NCBI GenBank assembly: GCA_902574205.1
Contig: CACGMS010000008.1
Location: 1-45,707 of the forward strand
Direction of reading: 5' to 3'
From: an uncultured Candidatus Hydrogenedens sp.
Lineage (GTDB): Bacteria > Myxococcota > UBA4151
Length of the DNA stretch: 45,707 bases
Both the position numbers and the translations under genes were made by a program. The notes under the pieces were generated by a model that worked only from the letters and a program-made list of their open reading frames with translations, was not told the origin of the DNA and did not search any database. Positions 14,583 through 24,500 of this stretch are shown piece after piece (positions within the stretch are counted from its first letter, which is position 1; the number at the start of each line of letters is the position of its first letter).

Positions 14583-16112
14583 CTAATTCCGCTCGCTAAG
14601 AATAGCCCGCTCAATCCAAGCGACTCGGTCTTCTACCGACAGCGCAGGAACCCGAACAACATCGTAACCAAGCTCCTGATAACGCTCTGCAATTTGAGCA
14701 CTTATTGACAGAGCGACTTCCTGAGACTCCTTACGGATTAGCGTTTGTTCGTAGGTCGCTAGGGGCTCACAAAAGAAGACCCGACGATAGCGATAGCGAC
14801 GTAACCAAGCCTGGGTATTGGGGCCAAAAGCTAATCCTGCACGCTCACCAAAAATCAGATTTTCAACACAGGACGTGTCGCAAAATACGAGATCATCAGG
14901 AGGAACCTGCATGGTCATCTCAACATCGGCGCGAAAGACCCGGCGTTGCCAGGAAATTGGATCTATTCGCATCGACTCACGCTCATGCGGGGCTGCCTCG
15001 TCTAGCCAGATCTTGGCCGTTTCCTGACGAGTCGTATAACCCGCCTTCGCAAGCGCAAGGAGTAAGGTTGTCTTTCCCGAGCAAGGACCGCCAGCGAGCA
15101 CATGGAGTTGCGTGTCCACTGGATCGGCATCGGCAAAGTGATTGGGCAGATCGCAGAGTAAGGCCGGCGTCTGCCCTGGGTAAAAAACATTTTTCCCCAC
15201 AAAAGTCTTCGTCCCGTTGATGTAACTTAAATATTTGCGACACTCGCAGGTCAAATACTCAACATCGATGGGCTGCAATGAACGTTTAGCATCTGGCCAA
15301 TACCGAGCCTGTAGAGCGATCATCTGCTCAGCCACGTCGTGATGACTGCTCGCGCCCAGATAATCCGCTAAAATATCCATAAACGGTTCTGCACCAATAC
15401 CCGTAGGCACTGGGCTCGCAGGGTCGATCATATCGGGGCGAAACCACGCTAAATCCATGACCGCCATAAAGATCGGAAAATCGTTATGCATACCCAACAC
15501 GTCATTAACCGCTTGGGTGGCGACCGTCACCTGCCCAGCCGATGCGCAAAGGACAGCTACGAGCTGTTCTTTAATATGATCAAACAGGTAGGTAGCTGCA
15601 TCCAAACGGCTGATCAACCGACCGTCAAAGTGTATCGGCTCCACCGGGTAAGCGGTCACATTGCACCAGGGCTGATTCGGTAGATTCTCGAGCGCACGAC
15701 GTAGAGCTTCGGGATCTAGTAATAGCGCAACATCAAGCGCCTCTAAGGTCTCCGACCGGTTGCACCAACGCGCAAAAAATACAGCTTGTACCAAACGGGG
15801 CAAATCATTGGCGACTGGCTCAACAAACCGCATCAAGGCTTGAGACGTTCGGTCATCCTCGCGAAAAACGTTTAAAAATCGACCTTTTTGAAAAACCGGA
15901 TCATCGCTCCAAGGCGCCGGCTGACCGTCTGAGCGGCGCTGTCGAATCGCCTCGCGTTCGCGACAAAAATCAAAGAAGGACTCAACAGGGTTGTCGAGTT
16001 CAAGACCAACCAGTGCTTGAGCATAAGGATTGTTCAAATCATCGCGCCCAATTGGGTTACAGACATCACTCCGAACAACTCCAATACCGACGACAACACA
16101 GCGTGCACGCAC
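14583..16112 (-). CDS. HMUDK_hel (thymine-hypermodification-type) helical domain fused to a P-loop kinase/ATPase
   Basis: The product has 509 residues. Residues about 44-305 carry the block FFDFCREREAIRQRR, PPWSDDP-like PAPWSDDPVFQKGRFLNVFRE and DVEYLTCECRKYLSYI. This is the pattern of the helical domain of 5-hydroxymethyl-dU DNA kinases and alpha-glutamyl/putrescinyl-thymine pyrophosphorylases. Residues about 336-509 form an NadR/AAA_28-like P-loop domain with Walker A GGPCSGKTT (342-350) and LVFCDTS (409-415). In phages such domains make hypermodified thymines; in a bacterial chromosome the role is unknown, possibly nucleotide or nucleic-acid base processing. The start is uncertain: GTG at 16112 is the longest frame and the first 40 residues look non-conserved. 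Confidence 0.8.
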   Translation of the reverse strand: MRARCVVVGIGVVRSDVCNPIGRDDLNNPYAQALVGLELDNPVESFFDFCREREAIRQRRSDGQPAPWSDDPVFQKGRFLNVFREDDRTSQALMRFVEPVANDLPRLVQAVFFARWCNRSETLEALDVALLLDPEALRRALENLPNQPWCNVTAYPVEPIHFDGRLISRLDAATYLFDHIKEQLVAVLCASAGQVTVATQAVNDVLGMHNDFPIFMAVMDLAWFRPDMIDPASPVPTGIGAEPFMDILADYLGASSHHDVAEQMIALQARYWPDAKRSLQPIDVEYLTCECRKYLSYINGTKTFVGKNVFYPGQTPALLCDLPNHFADADPVDTQLHVLAGGPCSGKTTLLLALAKAGYTTRQETAKIWLDEAAPHERESMRIDPISWQRRVFRADVEMTMQVPPDDLVFCDTSCVENLIFGERAGLAFGPNTQAWLRRYRYRRVFFCEPLATYEQTLIRKESQEVALSISAQIAERYQELGYDVVRVPALSVEDRVAWIERAILSERN

Positions 16113-16224
16113 CTAAGTTTTGTTTCAAGTCACTGCAACGTCTTGCGGGCGAACGGTTCAGCAACGGCAGATTGCTTTGCACAAGCTAGAATGCAGCTTA
16201 CACTCACGAGCGAGGAATTGATTA

Positions 16225-18513
16225 ATGCGCCGCATGCCAATCACAGCATTAGGAGTGCTCTGCACGATGGCCTGGCTGAGTAGCCCCGCTCGCGCTCAAA
16301 ACCTCGAACAACAGGAGGACGAATCCACTGCGCAAGCTGAAGCAGAAGCGGACAAAAAACCGACATCAAAGGAAATTCCTGCCATGGGAACTACGATTCG
16401 CGGCAAACGCTCACCCACGCACGGCAGCAGCGTTGAACGCGCCGCATCAGCGGTGACCCGTGAGCAATTGGTTGAGCGTCAACCGCGCTCGGCGCCCGAT
16501 GCCCTACGCTACGAACCCGGTGTCTTCGTCCAGAAGACCGCCCACGCTCAGGGCTCTGCCTTTATTCGCGGCGTCACCGGTCAACAGACCTTGTTGATGT
16601 TCGATGGTATCCGACTCAACAATTCCACCTACCGACAAGGACCTAATCAATACTTCTTTACGCTCGATGCCCAGACCATCGATTCGATCACTGTACAACG
16701 CGGCGGCGCTTCAACCCGCTATGGATCGGATGCAATCGGCGGTGTCATTCGCGCTCGCCCCTTGTTGGCTTTGCCGTCGACCCCAAAGACTTCATCTCTC
16801 AAGCCGGGGATCACGTTTTATGGAGCAAGCGCCGATCAAAGTTATGGAGGCCGTGTTCAACTCGCCTACAGCCAAGGACGAACGCTTCGCATTTTGGCAG
16901 GAATCGGTGGGCGTCAAGTCGATGAACTTGAGGGCAGCGGCGTCTTGCTTGCCCCGCAAACTAAAGAGTCCGCCTTGATTCCCATGATGCGCGACGATGG
17001 ACGAACTCAAGCAGGAACCGGCTTTGATGAACTCACTTTTGATTCACGCATGGACTACAAACCGCATCGATCAGATACGCTCAGCTTCGCCCTATATGGC
17101 TATCGGCAGTACGATGCGCCGCGCACCGATCAATGTCCGGCAGCCTATGCGCCTTTTAATGAGTGTTTGGTGTACGATGAACAATTCCGAACTCTCGCAT
17201 ACGCTACCTATCAAACCAAGCGGCTCACCGGTTTTCGGCGCTTGCGGATTACCGGGTCTTGGCAACAGCAACACGAACGTAAAACCTTGGATCGACCCAG
17301 TTCCTTTGTGCGCCATACCGGACGCGACGAGGTAAGCACCTTAGGCGTAAGCGTCGTAGGCTCACTGAAACCGTCTCGATTAACGCCTTCTCTTTTGTTC
17401 AAAACACGTCTTGGCGTCGATCATTACGCGGACACCGTGGCTTCCAAATCTTGGACCGAACTCACTGATCTTGAGGTCTTAGTTGAGCGCAGTCGTGGGC
17501 AATACCTCGATAATTCACGTTATCATCAAGGCGGAACCTTTATCGACAGCGAACTCAAATGGGGTCGAGTGGTCTCTTTACTCGGCGGCGCACGAGTCGC
17601 TTGGATCGATGCTCAAGCATTCGGCGATGCAGGGTCAGGGTCGGAACCGGTCGATACCTCGTGGTTTCCGGTGACTGGTCATCTTGGTGCACGCCTCAAA
17701 TTGAGCGCGATCGATGCGCTCAATCTCTCGTGGGACCACTCCTACAGAGCACCGAATCTTGACGATTTAACCAGCCGCCAGTTTACCGGGCCTGGCTTTC
17801 AGTTTGAAAACGCAGCCTTAGGACCGGAAGTCGCGCACACTCTTGAGCTCGGTCTAACCCGCCGCACGCGCCGACTGCAATGGGATCTGTGGGCTTACCG
17901 AACCGAGCTACAAGGCGCTATTGTACGACGACCAATGCCGCCTGAGGACTGTCCTCCGGATACACCGGGTTGCCAAGCGTCCTGGACGCGCTTTCAGCTG
18001 ATCAACGCCCAAGACCCGTCATGGATCTACGGACTTGAAGGCGGCGTTCTGGTCGGTTTTGCCGACGCCTGGCAACTTCGAGTCACGGCGGCATGGGCGA
18101 AAGGCGAAGGACCAAACCCAGCCCTCCTGAGCACCAACATCGCCGCTGATGAGCGAACGCGTGTACCTTTGTCTCGCATTCCTCCACTCAACGGCACCTT
18201 GGAGCTGCGCTGGCGACCAAGCGAAAAACGCGGTCCATACGCCGGACTGGGCGTGCGCGGTGCCATGCTTCAAGACCAACTGGCTTTATCCGACGTCTCT
18301 GATGAACGTATTCCCGCCGGTGGGACGCCCGGCTTTGTGGTCGGTGATCTTCGGTTGGGCTATCGTTTCTCTCGCCAACTGATCCTTGGACTGGTGATGG
18401 AAAACCTGACCGACCAAATCTATCGCTATCACGGCTCGGCGATCAACGGACCCGCTCGTGGCGTGCAAATGCGATTGCAATACCAGCCCAATTTTTCTAG
18501 AGGCAAATCATGA
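16225..18513 (+). CDS. TonB-dependent outer-membrane receptor
   Basis: The product has 762 residues with a signal peptide (MRRMPITALGVLCTMAWLSSPARA), an acidic/Ala-rich spacer, then the plug domain: TREQLVERQPRSAPDALRYE, FIRGVTGQQTLLMFDGIRLNN, ITVQRGGASTRYGSDAIGGVI. The 22-strand barrel follows with the usual SYRAPNLDDLTSRQF signature and a late YRYHGSAINGPARG segment near the C-terminus. The FIRGVTGQQTL..DGIRLNNSTYRQGPNQYFFTLD form resembles heme or cobalamin receptors, but the substrate cannot be fixed. GAGGAA lies 7 bases before the ATG. The stop overlaps the start of the following lipoprotein gene (ATGA). Confidence 0.93.
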   Translation: MRRMPITALGVLCTMAWLSSPARAQNLEQQEDESTAQAEAEADKKPTSKEIPAMGTTIRGKRSPTHGSSVERAASAVTREQLVERQPRSAPDALRYEPGVFVQKTAHAQGSAFIRGVTGQQTLLMFDGIRLNNSTYRQGPNQYFFTLDAQTIDSITVQRGGASTRYGSDAIGGVIRARPLLALPSTPKTSSLKPGITFYGASADQSYGGRVQLAYSQGRTLRILAGIGGRQVDELEGSGVLLAPQTKESALIPMMRDDGRTQAGTGFDELTFDSRMDYKPHRSDTLSFALYGYRQYDAPRTDQCPAAYAPFNECLVYDEQFRTLAYATYQTKRLTGFRRLRITGSWQQQHERKTLDRPSSFVRHTGRDEVSTLGVSVVGSLKPSRLTPSLLFKTRLGVDHYADTVASKSWTELTDLEVLVERSRGQYLDNSRYHQGGTFIDSELKWGRVVSLLGGARVAWIDAQAFGDAGSGSEPVDTSWFPVTGHLGARLKLSAIDALNLSWDHSYRAPNLDDLTSRQFTGPGFQFENAALGPEVAHTLELGLTRRTRRLQWDLWAYRTELQGAIVRRPMPPEDCPPDTPGCQASWTRFQLINAQDPSWIYGLEGGVLVGFADAWQLRVTAAWAKGEGPNPALLSTNIAADERTRVPLSRIPPLNGTLELRWRPSEKRGPYAGLGVRGAMLQDQLALSDVSDERIPAGGTPGFVVGDLRLGYRFSRQLILGLVMENLTDQIYRYHGSAINGPARGVQMRLQYQPNFSRGKS

Positions 18514-19649
18514 AAAAGAGCACGCATCTCCTCGCCCTATCTCTTAGCTCAATCGTTCTCCTGGGTTGTCCCCAAAAAGACCCCGAAGTTACCGATGCAG
18601 GGACCACGCCAATCGCCGATGCCGGAGCCAATTCGGACGCCGGCTCAAACTTAGACAACGGCACGGACTGCCAGACCGTACCCAACGAAGACATGGGAAT
18701 TTGTTCAGTCGCCAACGATGCCTACCTGCCGCGCCAAAACAACTCGGCGGATGACTCTTGGGATGCATGCATTAGCGATGACAACACCTACCACTTAGCC
18801 GGTGATAGCACACCTTCGTCGGTGGCTCGGGTCGAAGCTTTTGATCGTATCGGCGCGCTGCTTTGGGATCACTCGATCACGCCGCCAGCGGATAATTTTG
18901 TCCAAGCCAAACTGATTTACGCCGAAGACAGCGGCGTCGGCTCACGTGTGGCGCGTCGCTACGACACGCATTACCCCAAGCCACCCAACGGCGAGAGCTG
19001 CCAAGATGAAGGCGTACCCGCTCAATACCCCGACTATTGTGTCGGCCCAGCGACGCTTGAGCCGATCATCAACGAAGCCTTCTTACAAGGGGGTCAAGGC
19101 AACGACCCGGCGCTGAATTCCGCGCGTGTTCGCGCCGCGCTGATGTGGTTCTTTTATGTCTCAGCCGTCAAAGAGGGCATGAGCTGTGCCGCCAAGGCGA
19201 AAGACTGCGACAGTTCATGGGCGTACCACACGGGCGGCACAGACCGCGACAACCCCATCGGTTTGGGTCGCGCTATCAAGCGGGTGGCGCCCGAGACCTA
19301 CAACCAAGCCTTTGACGGCAACCTCGCCATTCGCTGCTGGCGCGACCTCGACAGTGCAGAGACGGCTGAAAATGAAGCGCTGCAGCTGCGTGCAGTCAAC
19401 CAGCTTGATGCGGCGCTGATTCAAGGCTTTGCGGCGATCATCAAAGACGAGCTTGACCATGCGGATTGCTCAACCGGCCTCTACCGTGATTCTGCGCTTG
19501 AATTTGTGCGCACAGTGGCACCCTTGTTCAATCGCCCCTTCGCCGAAAAAGATCCAACCGCTGCCGCTGCCTTTCTGTCTGGTTTAGAGGGTACGGTAAA
19601 CATTCCAACCCTCACCGGCTATGTGTTCAACGCGTTTAACTGCAACTAA
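18510..19649 (+). CDS. Lipoprotein translationally coupled to the TonB receptor
   Basis: The product has 379 residues. MKKSTHLLALSLSSIVLLGC is a lipoprotein signal peptide with lipobox LLGC, followed by a short DAG-rich linker. The globular part is mostly helical and contains ten or so cysteines and the patches WAYHTGGTDRDNPIGLGRAI and AIIKDELDHADCSTGLYRDS. I do not recognise the family; imelysin-like iron-uptake lipoproteins were considered, but their GxHxxE motif is not seen. The 4-base overlap with the receptor gene implies a shared transport task, perhaps as a surface or periplasmic ligand-binding partner. Confidence 0.8.
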   Translation: MKKSTHLLALSLSSIVLLGCPQKDPEVTDAGTTPIADAGANSDAGSNLDNGTDCQTVPNEDMGICSVANDAYLPRQNNSADDSWDACISDDNTYHLAGDSTPSSVARVEAFDRIGALLWDHSITPPADNFVQAKLIYAEDSGVGSRVARRYDTHYPKPPNGESCQDEGVPAQYPDYCVGPATLEPIINEAFLQGGQGNDPALNSARVRAALMWFFYVSAVKEGMSCAAKAKDCDSSWAYHTGGTDRDNPIGLGRAIKRVAPETYNQAFDGNLAIRCWRDLDSAETAENEALQLRAVNQLDAALIQGFAAIIKDELDHADCSTGLYRDSALEFVRTVAPLFNRPFAEKDPTAAAAFLSGLEGTVNIPTLTGYVFNAFNCN

Positions 19650-19675
19650 ACAAGTCCTTGGGCTAAGGTGACCGC

Positions 19676-21589
19676 CTAATCAAACACCACCTCAAGCGGG
19701 AGCGCGGAATAGCGCTTTTCACCGAGGCAGTTGCCGTTGTTATCGAATCCATCACAATGCCGCTCAGGTGCTTCTTGCGCCAAGCCCTCTTCGCTACCCC
19801 AGCAATACACAGCGCCGGCTTGCGTGAGTGCGCAAGCGTGGTTGGGTCCAGTCACCACCTTCTGCGATTCAGGTAGACCGCTAACCGGTTCGGTACTGGC
19901 TTGAGCGCGCACACCCACGCCCAGTTGACCGTAGGTATTATCGCCTGCACAAAACACTTCACCGTTGGTCTTCACCAAACAACCGTAACAAGCCGATGGC
20001 GAAGCGCAGTGGTAGGTTCTAGAAACGTCGATCACCTCATCGACGTGATGAGGCGTCATGCCCCAGCAGCGTAAAACTGATTCGCTATCGAGGCCGCAGG
20101 CGCCAAGACGACCCATGCCCCCACCTAACATCAGCTCCCTAAGACTCTCGGCATGGGCAACCACCTGAGGAATAGGTTGAGGCGCCAAAGCAGTGATCTC
20201 GACAGGCTCTAAAGTCAACAAACTGTCGCGCACCAGCCCCCAACAAGAGACCGAGCCGTCCGAACGTAAAGCACAGGTCGTCACGGCTGTAGCGACGATA
20301 TCAACGGCGTTATCGATACCCTGAACAGCAACCGGAAGCGCTTGATGGTGCTGCACACCCGCCCAGCCGTTACCCAACTGACCCGTAAAATTCGTACCCC
20401 AGCAATATACTCTGCCCGAGGTCACCACGACACAAGTGTGACCGTTATAGGGTTGTCCATCAAAGGCGCGCGCTAGGCGACGCGCACGATCAAGACCGGG
20501 TACATACGCAAGACCTTGCTGTCCCCAACGAGCCACTCGTCCATCCACCAAGACCACCGTATCCTCGACTATCTGCCGTACCGGCGGCAGCGACTGACGC
20601 GCGGGTGCGCCACCACTCCAACACCAGGTGCTGCCGTCGTTTCGATGGGCGCAATTCCCTGCGCTGTACGCGCTTAGATCATAAATTGCATCGTTCGTAT
20701 TCTGGCATTCGGCGCAGCCATCATGCGGCCAATCGTTGCCATCATCGCACTGCTCAAAGCCAGGCTCTGCAGGCAATAAATCGCTGCGCACAACCGCATC
20801 ACCGCAACGCGCCACCTGACAATCACTCAAGCACGCATCTGTATCAAGCTCGTTGCCGTCATCGCAGCCCTCATAGTCCACCGCACCTTCAGCAAGGTCT
20901 CGCCGCTGAACCGAGTCTCCGCAGCGAGCGCGCACGCACCCTGCAAGGCAGGCATCCGCTTGATCATTATTACCATCATCGCAGCTTTCAAAATCAGGAT
21001 GATCGGCTGCCAGATCGAGGCGCATAACACCGTCACCGCAGATCGCCTGCTGACAGCCATTGGTGCACGCATCATCATCAAGACTATTGCCATCATCGCA
21101 GGCTTCATAACCTACAGCAGAAGGGACTAAATCCGTACGCAATACGCCGTCACCGCAGCGAGCCGTCAAGCAGGCGTTTGAGCACCCATCGGCGTTGCTC
21201 TCATTGCCATCATCACAAACTTCAAAACCGGGTTCGCTTTGGTCTCGATCACGGCGCACAATCCCGTCACCGCAGCGCGCTCTTTTACAGGAATCCGTGC
21301 ACGCATCAAAGCGATCTTCGTTACCATCATCACACTGTTCGTAACCGTCTTGACCCCAGTTCAAATCGGTCCGAGTGACGCCATCACCGCAACGCGCCGC
21401 TTGGCACTTGTTCAAACACGCATCGGTATCGAACTCGTTTCCATCATCGCATTGCTCGCTCGAATCGAGTACGCCATCACCGCAAACCCCTTCCAATAGT
21501 CCGGCATCAGGCGGTTCTGGTCTCATTTCATACAACCCACTGTCGGCGCAGCCAGTTGAGAGCATGATCAGCGCGAGAAGCCGACGCAC
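19676..21589 (-). CDS. Lipoprotein with seven Myxococcus Cys-rich (DUF4215) repeats and an RCC1-like propeller
   Basis: The product has 637 residues and starts from GTG at 21589 (GAGGA upstream), 2 bases after the stop of the 2131-residue gene, so the two form one operon. MRRLLALIMLSTGC is a lipoprotein signal. Residues about 35-300 contain seven CDDGN units separated by CGDGV/RxDL spacers. Residues about 305-620 contain RCC1-type repeats with CALRSDGSVSCWG, CVVVTSGRVYCWGTNFTGQLGNG and CALTQAGAVYCWGS. Such proteins are typical surface proteins of Myxococcota; a binding or adhesion role is likely but unproven. Confidence 0.88.
   Translation of the reverse strand: MRRLLALIMLSTGCADSGLYEMRPEPPDAGLLEGVCGDGVLDSSEQCDDGNEFDTDACLNKCQAARCGDGVTRTDLNWGQDGYEQCDDGNEDRFDACTDSCKRARCGDGIVRRDRDQSEPGFEVCDDGNESNADGCSNACLTARCGDGVLRTDLVPSAVGYEACDDGNSLDDDACTNGCQQAICGDGVMRLDLAADHPDFESCDDGNNDQADACLAGCVRARCGDSVQRRDLAEGAVDYEGCDDGNELDTDACLSDCQVARCGDAVVRSDLLPAEPGFEQCDDGNDWPHDGCAECQNTNDAIYDLSAYSAGNCAHRNDGSTWCWSGGAPARQSLPPVRQIVEDTVVLVDGRVARWGQQGLAYVPGLDRARRLARAFDGQPYNGHTCVVVTSGRVYCWGTNFTGQLGNGWAGVQHHQALPVAVQGIDNAVDIVATAVTTCALRSDGSVSCWGLVRDSLLTLEPVEITALAPQPIPQVVAHAESLRELMLGGGMGRLGACGLDSESVLRCWGMTPHHVDEVIDVSRTYHCASPSACYGCLVKTNGEVFCAGDNTYGQLGVGVRAQASTEPVSGLPESQKVVTGPNHACALTQAGAVYCWGSEEGLAQEAPERHCDGFDNNGNCLGEKRYSALPLEVVFD
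20690..21484 (-). repeat. Seven tandem coding repeats (CGDG...CDDGN units)
   Basis: Within the 637-residue lipoprotein, units of about 38-40 codons repeat seven times, each carrying CGD(G/S/A)V, an RxDL spacer, CDDGN and two further cysteines before the next unit. The nucleotide text shows this as recurring GCCATCATCGCA and CCGTCACCGCA phrases on the forward strand. Repeats are diverged, so they are evolved protein modules and not a recent minisatellite. Confidence 0.85.
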
Positions 21590-21591
21590 GC

Positions 21592-24500
21592 TCAGTCCTC
21601 GAGCGGCCGGATGAAGAGGTGGATCGTTTGCTCGGTCATCCCGTAACGACTAAACCAGTTGTAGTTGCGGGTGTCACGCTGGTCGGTATTAACGTCTCCA
21701 AAGCAATATTCATCTCGGTTGTTCGTGCGACAAGCTAATCCACTGGTACACTGACCACTTTTGGTGCTTGTCGCTAGGCGACAGCCGTCGTCGCCGAGGT
21801 CGTAGTTGACGAGCAGGTGCGGCGGGTCATCAACGGTTGCGAAAGCGAGCGTGTTGTCGCCCCCCGCCAGAAGCTGCGTGCTCGCCAGCAGATCAGCGTT
21901 CGCAGGCGCTTGAGCGAGTTGAGCCATGGTGCCCGGCTGAGTCAGGCGAAAGACGCGCAGCCCCTCATACACTTGATCGTTCAAGTTTAGGTGCTCGGCG
22001 ATGAGCAGCTCGTCGCCACGTATGCGATCCCACCCCCTCGAGCGACAATCACGAGCCGTCGCCCCCGTCTCAAGCAAGGAACAGTCGCCGAAGCTGTGCT
22101 CACGCGCAGTCCAGTTGGCACCTCGCCATTGCGCCCCGTCTGCGTTCGCAAAGCGCGCCACGAGCTCATACCAAACACCGCTGGCTCGCTTGCAATAGGT
22201 GAAGCGAGCGTCACCCGGCTGACCTACCCAATAGCTCCCCGAAGCGGCTTCATCACTGAGCGCAGCGCATGAAGCGAGCGGCTCGTCCTGGCGCAAGCCG
22301 GCAAAGGTGCGAAGGCACCCCACACAGCCGTCACCTGCTTGGTTGTTGCCGTCATCGCAAGCTTCGCCGTCATCGACCACGCCATTGCCGCAGCTAGCCA
22401 CTAAGGACGCGCCGCAATCCCAGCGCCCGCGCCAAGGCTGCCCAGTATCGATCAACTCGCCCGGATCAAGCCTGCCGTTACCGCATTCGGGTCGCCAAGT
22501 CGTTGGACGCGCCACAATGATCTCGCCATCACCAAGTACAAACGTCGAGATGTCGTGGTGAGCATAAGCATCTGTGTAACCCCACTGAGCGCCATAATAG
22601 CGGTTGTCGTAAAACTGATTCGTGCGACCATGACGATAGCGCCGGCGAGGCAAAATCATGACGTCCCCATGATCCTGTTCTTGCGGCACGACATGCGTGC
22701 CGAAATAAAAATTAGAACTCTGCGGATGACGAGCACGCGCCGTGATCTGCTGCGGGCTGGCATATGACGTCCAGTACAGCCCGCCCGGTGTTTGATCGAT
22801 CGGATACACATGGAGGTTTCGCCTGCTATCAGCAAAACTGTGATGAGCCTCAGTCAAGAACATATAGCCGGCGGTGTTGGAGTAACCGCTAAACCGAACA
22901 TCATTCCAGGGGTCATGGGGAGTACCTCGCCACCATCCATTACTCGGACTGCCTGTCGTAGCATCCGAAGCCGTAAAAATTCGATGATCTGGACTGTAGG
23001 TTAGGCCATGGGTGTTCCAGCGCGAGTTGCATCCGGGATTGGCTCGATCATTACCCCGACAAACCTCCCAAAGGCGCTGCCCACTTGGCATAGCGACGTG
23101 CAGCGTATGATACGGCGCGTTGTGTACGTCATGGTAGACGCGCACAAAGGCGCGACTTCGATCGGCGTTAAAATACAACCATTGGATTGAGCGATTGTTG
23201 GTTTGCGCCAAATTGGGACTTAAATCAGCCAGTGTAAAATCAGCGAGCCGCTCACCTGTGCGGCCGTTGAGTCGTTGAACGTTGTACTTAGAGCGGTGCG
23301 CATACACCAGCTCGGCGCCCGCCGTTCCCTGAATACTCCAATGATTGTCTGTAGCGCATGAATGATTCGTGCGGGGCACCGCCCCAACAAACTCGTGCAT
23401 CAGCTCGCCGCTCGCGCTGTAGGTGCGAAGATCAAGCTGTGCGGACCTCGAATGATGATGGCACGACCCGTGAATCGAGACACGATCACCAGCGAGCAAA
23501 ACCGGATCAGGGTACTCAGCATTGGTCGGTGTCCAGCGCGGCAGATCTCCACGAACCGTAAACAAGACCGACCCATCGGCCGTCCGCCAAACATAAATCA
23601 CATTCTCAACAACCGTCGCCGCCATGCGACCGTCGGAAGTAAAAACAGCATTGCCAGACTCTTGCGGTGTTCGAAATTCTGCAAGCAGTGCGCCATGATG
23701 ATCCCATCGTCGCACTACACCCGCCTCACTAACCGTCGTAATGATGCGCGTGGTTTCATCGAAATGATTAGCCCGCAGAATCGCTCCGCTTTGCGACAAT
23801 GGCTGCTCGGGCCAGGGCTTGGACTGCCCCACCAGCGTTCCTTGACTCGTCACCGTCCCCAAGCCCTCAAAATACACCTGGTCAGCCACCTGAAAGATTG
23901 GAAGCACCGGATATTTCGGGTGGGCGGTTTGCGCGCCAAGCGCTTGATTGGGGTTCTCAGTAAAAGGATTGGACTGAATATAGACCGATTTAGCGCCATC
24001 ATTTTCGCATCCACCTTGATAATAAGTGGACAGCTTTAGAGCACCAAAACATACCCATATGCGGTTCGGTTGCTGACTCACCACCACTTGAGAGGGCGGA
24101 TAAGCAGGATACGCCGGCGCGCTAGTCAGCAAAATCACTACGGCGTTCTCAACATCAAAGAACGGCGCTTGCGCCAGACCGCGCAAGAGCATCATGCGCG
24201 GTACACGATTGTGCGCGCTTGTGGGTAAAGGGATCACCAGGTCCTTGCGTCCATCATCATCTAAATCACCGAGCGCACACGCTAAATCGGCGCGACTCGC
24301 TTGAGGCATCTTTGCATTCGAATCAAGCGACCAAAGCCGAATACCCTGAAGCGTCTGTGGATAGGGGTCTGAGCGATGTTGACGATCGATCACAGCAAGC
24401 AAACCACCTTGGTCATCGTTGCCGCAAAAGACGGCTTCTTGTGCTTCGTCGTCATCGAGCTGCAAACGATGCCCGCCCCAAATGCGCGCTTGCTCTTGCG

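Noticed and set aside
18510-19649. Imelysin-family iron-uptake lipoprotein
   Set aside because: The characteristic GxHxxE motif was not found.
20690-21484. Minisatellite or CRISPR-like array
   Set aside because: The repeats are in-frame, diverged protein modules with no constant-length spacers.
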